Below are positions 12,742-21,570 of a stretch of 64,000 nucleotides of DNA, in pieces. Numbering within the stretch: position 1 is the stretch's first letter; each line of letters starts with the position of its first letter. Below the pieces are notes generated by a model. That model searched no databases, had not been told where the DNA came from, and worked only from the letters and a program-made list of their open reading frames with translations. The stretch is taken from the NCBI GenBank assembly GCA_013398055.1, contig VZRS01011915.1:292364-356363 (forward strand). The letters are read 5' to 3'. Made by a program: the position numbers and the translations under genes. This stretch comes from Ifrita kowaldi (lineage: Eukaryota; Chordata; Aves; Passeriformes; Cinclosomatidae).

Positions 12742-14154
12742 CCCAGATCTTTCATGTTTAGCATATTTTTGTGGCTTTCCTGACTGGGGTCCCTAGCATA
12801 GATATGAAGAAAAATAAGAGATTGTTTCTGAGTCTGATAAAGAGTTCTTAATGCTGTGCAGCAAAGATTAAGAGATCCCTGTGCAGCTTATTCCATCCTG
12901 AAGTACTCAATATCTAGTAAAATTCTTGCAGGTCCCATATGAAGAGAATTATTACAATATACTTATGACTGTAATAAAATACCTTCATGAAAGTCAGGCT
13001 CTCACAAAATGCAGAACTAGAATTTTTGGCCTGTGAGTTTGTCAGGGAATGAAGAGAACAAAAGTTTCATTTAATTGTTATGTGAATTATTTAGGTCAAG
13101 GATCTTACAAGGAAACACACATGTAAAGGAACATATTTCACCTTCCTAACTTCTCTAAAAGTTAGGGGTGCAACCGTATCTCTGCATCCCATGAAACAGA
13201 TGTCCAAGGGCATCCTACCTCATATGGCAACAGAACCAGATCAGCATGTTACCAATTTACAAAGCTTTTCAGAAATATTTGGTACTCTTGTTATCCAGTG
13301 GGCATTGACTATAATAAACTCATTATAACCGTAGAGCTAAATGAATAGGTGACTTATTTTTCTTTGGCAATATTTGTCGTTTTCATACCTAAGAGAAGGG
13401 GAAAAGTCTTGGAGATCAATCAAAACTAGCATGGTTCAGATGAAGAGGACTTTGACTTTTCTACACAAGAAATAAAACATTTTTCTCTCTTTAGAATTTG
13501 GGCTATTCTACTACTCATTCTGTATTTTTTTTGTGCTAGTCTAGTACTCAGGCAGCACGGATGGTTTAGTGGGGTACAGTTATAGAGTTTGTAAAACATC
13601 TTCTATAGATCTACAGAAATGGACTGAAACTCCCCTAAAGGTTTGGCATAACCAGTCTGAAATTGAAGGCAGATGAGAGTGATTCTGAACACAGCTCTTT
13701 GTTGTGTATTGCTTACTCTAGCAACAAATGTGCCATATATATTTAGTAGTCTCTGCATGCTCTTAGGCCTTACTGTATGTAGAAATACAACATCATCAGG
13801 ATATAAGATAATATGATCCTGAAGCTTTTATTCATGGCATTTCATAGAGAAGGGTACTAGCATGGGACTGCCTGGTAGCAGAGGAATACCGCCACATTGA
13901 TTCTGTATTGAAATATTTATCTTATCATTTCTCTTTCAATAAAATAAAAGGCATTTCATGCTTATTTTGTCATACTCTAACTTTTTAATGGTAGGAAATG
14001 TGAGCAAAGTTATTCCGATATTTCAAGGCTAACTCTATGTCATTTCATAAAGGTCTTTGAGGTTAGTCATACTTTTTGCAGAAAAATGAAAAGGTGCTAA
14101 GTTGTCAATGTTTTGTGTGAGTAGTTTACAGACTTCTTGTAGCTGTCGTTCCTT

Positions 14155-14330
14155 AAATAAAATAATAGGATTATTTAGTTTGGAAAAGATCTTTAAGATC
14201 ATGGAATTCAGCCACTGACCTGACTCTGCCGAGTCCACCACTGAATCATATCCCCAAGTGCCAACTCTATGTCTAAATAAATAACTGTATCTGCTGAGGC
14301 TCCCATGTTGGTGCTCTAAGGGACAACGAT
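14155..14330 (-). mobile_element. CR1 LINE fragment, minus strand
   Basis: The + strand reads 'ttatttagtttggaaaagatctttaagatcatgg...' then '...ccaccactgaatcatatccccaagtgcc', the reverse complement of a CR1 3' end. The right edge is approximate because similarity fades after about 14330. It is strongly diverged, so old. Confidence 0.8.
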
Positions 14331-17110
14331 GACATATTAAGTTTGTGATATGGATACTAATGTCAATTGTAGTTTATTTCTATGCTTTGTCTAGAGGCTT
14401 CTTCTCAGAAATACTTAACCATTTCTTTGGGAATGTCTAAGCCATAAACAACTGATAAATTGAGATTGTTAAGTATGTATTAGAGGTTGGGCTGTTATAG
14501 TGGTTGCATTGTTAACTGGACAGAAGTCCCAGGTTCAGCGTGGCAAATAGGAGAGTGCAATAGGGCTTTAGGTACGCTGGGGTGGAAATGGCTAGCAACA
14601 GCTTTCCCAGAAAGGCATGCTGACAGCAACTGGAACTTCCAATCAGGATATATTCCCTCTTTTGGTACAGAAGTCTAATTCCTGCAGTTAGGTTGGTGAA
14701 GTTGGTGTTGGTGTCTGTGTCTTCAGGCATCAGCCTACTTTTTGGCCTGGGGTATCACTGTCTTTTCCCTGTCCGGAGTAATAGATGAGTGCATGTACTG
14801 CGTAAGTGACTTAGTGTGTCCCAAAACCAGCTCTTCAGAAATCCTTTTTTTTTTTCCAGACACAAAAATACTTTTGCATAATAAATATTCCTTCCATTTT
14901 GTCTCTGTGACCTATTTCTGAACAGTTTTAATTCATTATATCTTCTGACAAAAAAAAGGGTGGAATTATTCTTTTGTAGTTCCTTGATTTTGTGACCAAA
15001 AAAATGGTAAAACCATAAAAAGTAGTGTGAAGACATTTTATTTAATAATCTATATTTTACTGGTTTTGAAGTGTGTGGTTCTATAGCTGCATAAATATAA
15101 GAAAATATTTGAGTGTTTGTGTACGTGTGCTTACCCTCTATCATGATGCTGCTTTGTTCTGCTGTCAAAACCCACTTTGATTCATTGTGCCAACTACATG
15201 GATGATCTGTTCCCTGATGATGTTTCCAGATGATCTGAGTCACGTACAAAATATTCTCAGAGGCTTTCTTTATACATTCATAAAAAATTCTAGGTAGAAT
15301 CCATTGTATTTAATAACTCTGAAAAGGGTGCATTTTCCCCTTGTCTGTCTATAAACTTGACTCTTCTTTTGGTGCATAGCTCTGGTTAAAAAGCCAACAT
15401 TTTTACTCTTAATTTTTCAAAGGAATATATGAGCTACATATGTTTTAAGTATGCAAGTCAATACAGCTATTGTCATAGATTTCCTGAGGTTCTTAAAACT
15501 TCTTTAAGCCCTTAGATTCTTAATCCTGTTTTTCATAAATCATGAAGCTGGCATTATATTTATTATGCCAAATATTCTTAAGTCCCTCTACACAGCCTGT
15601 TAAAAAATGTGCGTGTGATTAACTTAACTGCAGATATAGCTGTAAAATTGATGTAAATCAATGAACTCGGAAAAAATTTTGTTTTAGAACAGTGTTCTCT
15701 CTAGTTCAAAGCAAAGGCTGAAGGGGAAACCATGCTTTCTAAAGTGAATACTGTATGATGTAGCAGAAGTGAATAAAATGTATCTCTCAAAGTGCTTTTT
15801 GCTGAGGGTACAAGTTCTGGATCAGGATGCTATAAATTTGTTAAGATCATGGCTTTCTATGTATCCCTTATCAACCTATAATCTCCTGATTGTTGCCTGT
15901 TTTTCAACAGCTGAGGAACAGTAATCCACACTTGCTTATCTCTCTTAATCACAGCCTCATGGTGCTATAGCTCCCTGAGCCTTTAATTCCCTCTTAGAGG
16001 CGTAACAGAGTGGAAAGTAAACAAAGACGAATTTGCAACCTTCAACATTGCTAATTTGCTCTGATGTCAGAATATTTAAACAGGCAAGGACTTGGGAATT
16101 ATTTGATCACAGCTGATTTTAATCTAATGCATGTGAAAAGGCTGAGTCTGGGAAGGTTGTGCAAAATGACAGGCGTCCCAAGAGAGGTTGACTGAAGGTT
16201 TCTTCTTTAAACAACAATAGCTCCATCATTTTTCAACTCTGGGTCCTGTGCTCTTAATGTGTATTTTTTTTTTTTTTGCATTTTTAATGTAACTTTCTGA
16301 ATATGATATTGGTTTCCTTGAAAATTCCTCATTTGCTTCTCAGTTTATAGGTGTCAGAAATCCAATCTTTGGGCTTGTTACAGTGTCTGTTCACTGCATA
16401 GTGGGTGGGAGAGATAAAGATCCCTATTTGAAAAGCTTTGTCTCTCTCCACGTTTTTGTACCATCTTGACAGCCTAATGTATCCTGCATACTTTCATATG
16501 TAAAATGATTGATAACTTGATCTTCAAATTATTTCAAATTACACAGTTGACATTTATGCATGTATATATGTGTACATACTTTCTGGATAAGAAAGGATGT
16601 TATCTTGTGTTATGTATTACGTGCACACTTCATCTACCACAGAAGTGATGTGCTTGCACATACATACATACACATTATCATATTCATATGTCCTCATAGC
16701 AGATAGCTATATGCCATTACCTGAAACAGATTTGATAAATATATGCAGACAAGGTAGTGTTTTTTTATTTTTTTTCTTTTTTCTACATTTTCTTCCATTT
16801 CCCTTCATAAGGTCTTAATTGCCTGTTTAATGCATGTGTAATCACTTATATTTTTTTTTGTTTACAAAATGGTTAATGCAGCATACATAGTATTATCAGG
16901 ACAAATGTCTGATGCTCTCTTAATTGTTGTATATTGTTCTGTTTATATCTGTTCTGGTTGAATGACTTGTGTTTCTGAAGCATGTCTGATGATGATTTCT
17001 TCTTTTCTTCTTAGTATGTATCATTTGGGATATTCCAGGGAGAGACGTGTCTGGGAAGCCAGCCTTTTGCAGTCACTCTCTGCGCTGAGATTACAGCACT
17101 GGGCTATTTG
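14331..17110. other. Promoter-distal 5' flank of THSD7A
   Basis: No gene is supported. The 164-codon minus-strand frame at 14755-15249 lacks an ATG start (it opens on TTG) and any family motif. About 15960-16160 carries a perfect forkhead core GTAAACA at 16017-16023 with nearby SOX-like AACAAAG and several ATTA/TAAT cores, and may be an upstream enhancer. T-rich tracts lie at about 16262-16278 and 16758-16782. Confidence 0.45.
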
Positions 17111-17155
17111 TGTTTCTCCTCATCCCTGTTTCTCTCTGTCTCTCACTCTCTCCAG
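17111..17155 (+). other. Polypyrimidine tract with CAG: cryptic or genuine 3' splice acceptor
   Basis: About 40 bases are almost entirely C and T and end in CTCTCCAG at 17155. This is a strong acceptor pattern just ahead of the GC-rich exon. It would fit a non-coding exon lying further upstream. It could equally be a CT-rich promoter element. No matching upstream exon can be identified. Confidence 0.3.
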
Positions 17156-17164
17156 CTGGTGTAA

Positions 17165-17263
17165 ATGACTGCTGCTGCCTCCCAGAGCAAGATAACCTGC
17201 TCAGTCAGCTGGAGCCCCCTGCGGACAGCTGTCTCGCTTTTAGCTGATGGAAAACTGCTATAA
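17165..17263 (+). other. Upstream ORF 1 (32 codons) in the THSD7A leader
   Basis: ATG at 17165 is followed by 31 further sense codons and TAA at 17261. The peptide begins MTAAASQSK and has no recognisable motif. It counts as a uORF only if transcription starts upstream of 17165. It overlaps uORF 2 in another frame. Confidence 0.35.
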
Positions 17264-17270
17264 GCGCTGA
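17247..17270 (+). other. Upstream ORF 2 (7 codons) in the THSD7A leader
   Basis: ATG at 17247 opens the heptapeptide MENCYKR with TGA at 17268. The stop is followed directly by the ATG of uORF 3 (TGAATG), so re-initiation without scanning distance is geometrically possible. It has no function beyond possible translational control. Confidence 0.4.
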
Positions 17271-17366
17271 ATGGAAGAGCGTGGAGCAGCGACCATACCA
17301 GCACGAGGAGCTGCTGCTGCAGCAGCAGCAAGAGCGAGCAAGGACTCTATTGTTCCCTGGTGTTAA
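17271..17366 (+). other. Upstream ORF 3 (31 codons, alanine run) in the THSD7A leader
   Basis: ATG at 17271 is followed by 31 sense codons in total and TAA at 17364. The central part crosses the CTG/CAG palindrome and reads as a run of seven alanines followed by RASK. It ends 155 bases before the main ATG. The peptide is probably not functional. If real, its role would be to reduce or gate translation of the main ORF. Confidence 0.4.
17310..17329. repeat. 20-bp perfect CTG/CAG palindrome in the leader
   Basis: G(CTG)3 meets (CAG)3C, giving a 20-base sequence identical to its own reverse complement. In RNA this could fold as a short hairpin or pair between molecules. It lies within uORF 3. 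Confidence 0.9.
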
Positions 17367-17389
17367 ACAGTTTTTCCTTTTCAACTGCC

Positions 17390-17446
17390 ATGCACAACAG
17401 CGGGAGAGAGGTTTCCAGTCCCTTTCTCCCCGTGAGGAAATTCTGA
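17390..17446 (+). other. Upstream ORF 4 (18 codons) in the THSD7A leader
   Basis: ATG at 17390 opens MHNSGREVSS... and closes at TGA 17444-17446. That TGA is also in frame with the main THSD7A ATG, so uORF 4 lies in the main frame but cannot extend the protein. It is the last upstream ATG before the main start at 17522. Confidence 0.4.
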
Positions 17447-17521
17447 AGAGGGGAGGATCGTTTGAAGAAGGTTTCGTGGTGGTGCTGCGGGTTTTGGACG
17501 CAGCAGCAGGCTGCTGGAGGC

Positions 17522-17681
17522 ATGGGGTTGAGCAAGGGGAGCGCTTCTCTCTGCCGTGGTCCAGGGGTTTCTGCCGTGCCCGCTCGGTGCGTGGGAGTTC
17601 TCGTGCTTCTGCTGCTGGGAATCTGGGACGCTCGTGCACAAAGTGAATTTCAAACTTCATCAGTGTATTTATGGAAGACCG
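17522..17681 (+). CDS. THSD7A: THSD7A first coding exon (signal peptide and start of first TSP1 repeat)
   Basis: Seen: the ATG has a strong context (G at -3, G at +4). It opens 53 codons plus one base and stops at an exact G|GTAAGT donor, so the intron is phase 1 and splits a Gly codon. The predicted peptide has Arg12 and Arg22 ahead of a hydrophobic core (about residues 23-34, VGVLVLLLLGIW). A likely signal-peptidase site follows at ARA|Q (after residue 39), then a short linker and VYLWKT-G. Read past the donor, the frame stops two codons later, which supports splicing. An in-frame TGA at 17444 with no ATG between fixes this start. Known: THSD7A proteins begin MGL, have a Leu-rich signal peptide and then YLWKTGPWG, the start of TSP1 repeat 1. 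THSD7A is a type I membrane glycoprotein of endothelium, neurons and podocytes, linked to cell migration and angiogenesis, and is an autoantigen in membranous nephropathy. Inferred: the MGL start and Tyr before LWKTG favour THSD7A over its paralogue THSD7B. The identification comes from memory of the family, not from a search. Confidence 0.85.
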
Positions 17682-17689
17682 GTAAGTAG

Positions 17690-20479
17690 GGATGCTGTGA
17701 TAACACAACAGCAGTGTGTTGAGTTTTTGTCGTAATAACCTTTTTGTGTGCTTTGTGTACGTGGAGGGAGAAAGTTAATCTAAATAACTAGTGTTTACTG
17801 GCAGGATTGTAGGGGGAAAATAGGTCATCTTACAGGATTCCACCATCCAAGCAAATATTGCAATTAAAAAACTCCACATTTGTGACTCTGTGCCACTGTT
17901 ACTGGGATCTCTTTTATATTTTCTGTGTCTTCTGAGGTTTTTCATTTTGTTTAGCAGCTCTGTGCTGTACATAAAGATCAGAGTATTAGTGCCTGTCCAC
18001 AATGAGAAGGAACAATTATTACAATTGGAGTCAGCATCATTAAAAGTGCTCTAAACATATTGAATTTTCACAAAGAAAGATGTGATTCAGCATGTCTAAT
18101 CTTTGTGTCCTGTGCTGACATGTAATATATTCAGTGTGATAATTGATGGGGAGTTGGGTTTGTTAAATTTAGGTTTGTTCCACAGTATATAGGACACGTG
18201 AAAGCTAATGATGGATTAGGTGAAATTATCTAAGTGATGCCAGATCTCATAACCAAAGAGCCAAAGGCAAATAGGCTATGTGGATTCAGCACCACAGTAG
18301 ATGGATAATTTCCCCTACTTTGATCCTAATGAGTTACGTGTCTGTTTTAAAGATTGCATAGTCATAACAGTGTTTCAACCTTAACTCTGCATCAAAAATC
18401 AGTGGGGAATTTTCCTGTGTCTATTAATATATTACATTAATTCAGGACTTAAGCAGTGATGAATATGTGCATTTTAGTTGTCTTGATACAGTTTTAGTTC
18501 CTATGTAAGTAGAGTCAAACTCTTGTTTAGGAAATTTAAAAATTTCAGACTGGGAAATATTCCACATTGGCTTTGGCAGTTAGCTTCGTTTCCTGTATGT
18601 TGCCAGGAATAAAACAATCCAAAAAGTAGTATTTTTGTTTAAAAACTGATTTTCTATTAAAGGATAATACAATAATAAGAGAGATTCCAAATAAATCGTT
18701 TGTCTGAAAAACAACTTTGAGAAGACAGTCTCTTTCCTGGATGGAGGGACCCAGCCTTCTGCCACAGAAGCAGATCAATTTACAATTACAGTGATATCCT
18801 GAATTTTTTAAGAGGCTTCATCTATCCAGCAGCTCAGAGAGGAGATTAAAAGGAAATTCATTTAAGCAAGAAGACAAGCTTTCCAATAACACTAGAAAGA
18901 GAAATCTGAAGAACGGAAAATCCTTTGCAACTTTCACTTCTGACTGAAAGATGGGTTACACAATGACAGTGACCTTTTTTTTCCTTTTAAACCATTGACA
19001 AATTAAAACCAGTTCCTAGTTCCATTACAGATTTGTAAATGTTCAACCCACACTTAAAAAGAGATTATATACGTGCACAGGTTTATGCAAAGGCGAAGTA
19101 ATAATAACACATTTTCATAAAGCATTTCACATTTACTCTAAGTTGCTAGCCATCAGCAAAATAAACTCTCCAGCATTTTATTATGTCTCCGTTTAACAGT
19201 GTAATAGATTTTAAAATGTTAAAATAGTAACATAGTTTGAGGATGATAATAGTGATTCTAGTGAACTACTACTTAACAACACGTGCAGTCGGTTTGCTAT
19301 GGACTTAACTCCACTTTGCACATAGTATACATGCTCTGAAGTCATGTCAGTTAACCCACCAAGAAGGAAACTGTGTTGGCTTTTGTCTTCTCCTCCTTTT
19401 CTCCCTTCCTGGCAAAGACTGCTCTTAAGAAACTTTTGTGTAGAACAGGTATGATCCAATTACTTTGCCTGATGAAGAGCTAATTCTTCCCTTCAGCTTT
19501 CCTTCTGTGACCTCTCTTGTCCGCTTTGCCTACAGTAAGAAATATTGGAGCCATAACATCAGTGATTACATGAAAACATAGTGAAAAACAAGTAATGAAA
19601 AACAAGAGTGGCTCTTTTCAAATGATGAGTGACAAGATGCAGTGAATAAGACACTGCATCTGTGTTTGGCTACAAATTAAATTTTTGCAATCTTTTTCTT
19701 AGCTGTGTGTTGAATTATTTTGTTTTCCCCCCTCCACTTGTGGGAGGATCTAGAAAGTGAACTGGGAGAATTGCTGGTCAGTGGTCTGAAGTGATATGTA
19801 GTATGGGATGTGTAGTGTCCAGCGAAAGTGTCAGAGAGAAAAACAAAACTGAGCAGTAGTGAGCTCATGCAATTCAGATGACATTTTTCTCCTTCTGTGA
19901 AGGAGGGAGGTCAGGGGAATGTGTGTCTGAGACTTTGTCTAGGCAATCAGCTTGATTATATGCCTTTTGGGAACTCTAATGTCCATTTTTTGAGAACCAT
20001 GCTATTTTTGTATTGAATTTAGTCTGTCATCAGCTTTTGTAAGTGCTGTTCATGACTTGCATCTGTCTTGTTTTTATTTCTAAAGGTTTTTGAAATAATG
20101 TCTTGGTATATGCTACTCTGTGTCTTCTATACTGGTTTACTGCATGATGTTTTCTTAAGGATGTCCTTGACAATAATCTAAAATGGTTATGAGGGTTGAG
20201 TTGAGGCATGCTCTCTTCTATAGAATAATAGTTTCTTTTTTTTTTTTTATGGGGTTTGAAGGGGTTTTTTTGTTTTGTTTCATTGGATAGAAGAGAGGAA
20301 TGTTCTAATTCAAATTTCAAGTGTTTGCTTCCAATACATGAAAAGCTCTCAGGGGACATGATTTCCTGTTTACTACCATCCTCCTGTCTACTACCATAAA
20401 AATCTGAGGTTATGGCAATACTCAGTTTAACCATTTGGGGGTTCAATTATCTTTGATTCAGCATGGACAATGTTGTGAA
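17690..20479. other. Intron 1 segment, nothing recognised
   Basis: Non-coding sequence directly downstream of the donor. Reading frames on both strands are short; the longest (138 codons, minus, 20030-20446) crosses a T tract and has no motif. No repeat family was recognised. Confidence 0.5.
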
Positions 20480-20557
20480 TAATCTGCTTTGAGCAGGGAG
20501 GTTGAGCTAAAAGTTATCTCCAGAGGTCCCTTTTAATCTTCACCCATCCTGTGATAT
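20480..20557 (+). mobile_element. CR1 LINE, extreme 3' end relic
   Basis: The segment reads 'gagcagggaggttgagcta', then 'tctccagaggtccctttt' and '...atcctgtgatat'. This is the final block of an avian CR1 3' UTR with substitutions. About 75 bp, very short and old. Confidence 0.7.
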
Positions 20558-21269
20558 GGGTGCCATCACCAAGTAATTTTTACTTCTCCAACTGAAACTG
20601 CTTTGAAGTTTGGCCTCTGTTACTTTTTTTGATCTCTTGAGAGAATGAGTATTTGGTGTTCTGCTGTGTTTAATGGACCTTCAGAGTTTTGAATGGCATT
20701 TAAATGAACATAGTTGATTATAGTTACAAGTGATTAAGCTAGGTTTCTCACCAAAATTTCTCATTCCATGTTGTGCAGACCTGGTGTATGCATTTTATTC
20801 AGTTACAAATACACGGCTGGTTCATTTTGTGTGGTCACTGAGAAAGCCGTCTTGGCTTTTTAACATAAATTAAAGGAAAGTGATGAAACAGCAAGATTCC
20901 CAGAGTTGAGTCATGGTGTGTATCTGCTCGATGATCTGAGCTAGAAAAGAGCAGCTTTTAGCAACTCATGGAAGATAAGTTGTGGTACTGAGGACTGGTG
21001 ATTATATTGATGTGAGGTTGACACACACTGCCAAGCATTGAACTTTTTATGTTGAAAAAAGTTTTTAATGGCATGCTTTGTTCATGAGTAATTTCCTTTC
21101 TCTGATTTAACTGATTTCCTTTGCAATGAGCAGTTGTTTGCTTCAGGTTCTACACTGCTACATTGAACTTCTTTGAGTTCCTTAAATGCCATTTTTATTC
21201 TACCTGAACTTTTACGATTTGCTTTAGAATTTTACTGGATATTATTGAATTGTATCTGAAGGGAAGTTG

Positions 21270-21570
21270 TCAAGAATGGAACCAGGCTCTTCTCAGTGTT
21301 GTCAAGCAGTAAAACAAGAGGCAACGGGCTGAAACTGATGCACATGGAAGTTCCACCTGAATGCGAGGAAAAACTTCTTTGCTGTGCAGTTGACCGCACA
21401 CTGGAATAGATTGTCCACGGAGGTTGTGGAATCCCTCTCACTGGAGATGTTCTAGAACCATCGAGATGCAATCTTGTGCCATGTGCTCTAGGATGACCCT
21501 GCTTGGGCAGGGAGGTTGGACCAGATGACCCAGTGAGGTCCCGTCCAACCTGACCCGTTCTGTGATTATC
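21270..21570 (+). mobile_element. CR1 LINE, 3' end fragment, 5'-truncated
   Basis: Successive CR1 3' blocks are clear: 'aacaagaggcaacgggctg', 'ggaagttccacctgaatgcg', 'ttctttgctgtg', 'tggaggttgtgga'-like, 'ctggagatgttct', 'ctagg(a)tgaccctgcttg', and a tail 'gaggtcccgtccaacctgac...ttctgtgatt'. The frames called across it are accidental. Confidence 0.93.

Larger units (their letters stand above)
5506..14154. other. 5' flank, about 8.6 kb without a recognisable gene
   Basis: AT-rich single-copy-looking sequence. Small features seen: a TG-rich simple repeat at 5789-5817, a 14-base direct repeat (TTACCTGAACTCAG) about 24 bases apart at about 8609-8646, and a 23-base T tract at 12719-12741. All reading frames are under 95 codons and have no family signature. 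Confidence 0.55.
17156..17521 (+). promoter_or_regulatory. THSD7A: Probable THSD7A 5' leader (untranslated) and promoter-proximal region
   Basis: This stretch is clearly richer in G+C and CpG than the surrounding 16 kb on either side and runs without a break into the coding exon. It contains CTG/CAG-rich sequence and several short upstream ORFs, each closed before or near the main ATG. No TATA box at a convincing distance is visible and the transcription start cannot be placed from sequence. The left edge given here is the AG that ends a long pyrimidine tract at 17111-17155. If that AG is used as a splice acceptor, this is the 5' part of a second exon. If not, transcription probably starts somewhere between about 16950 and 17300. 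Confidence 0.5.

Noticed and set aside
14755..15249. 164-codon minus-strand frame upstream of THSD7A
   Set aside because: It is long for AT-rich DNA but begins on TTG, has no recognisable domain and has mixed composition. One such frame in 64 kb is not surprising. Only a homology hit or transcript would revive it.
17281..17646. 121-codon + strand frame overlapping the THSD7A start in another frame
   Set aside because: It opens on GTG, not ATG, and covers CAG repeats and the exon in the wrong frame. The signal peptide and donor phase fit only the frame starting at 17522.
17205..17708. 167-codon minus-strand frame across the THSD7A first exon
   Set aside because: It is antisense to a well-supported exon in GC-richer DNA, where stop codons are scarcer. 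It has no family motif and is Ser/Arg/Pro-rich in the manner of a shadow frame.
20030..20446. 138-codon minus-strand frame in intron 1
   Set aside because: It crosses a T tract read as poly-Lys/Lys-Arg, has no domain, and lies antisense within the intron.
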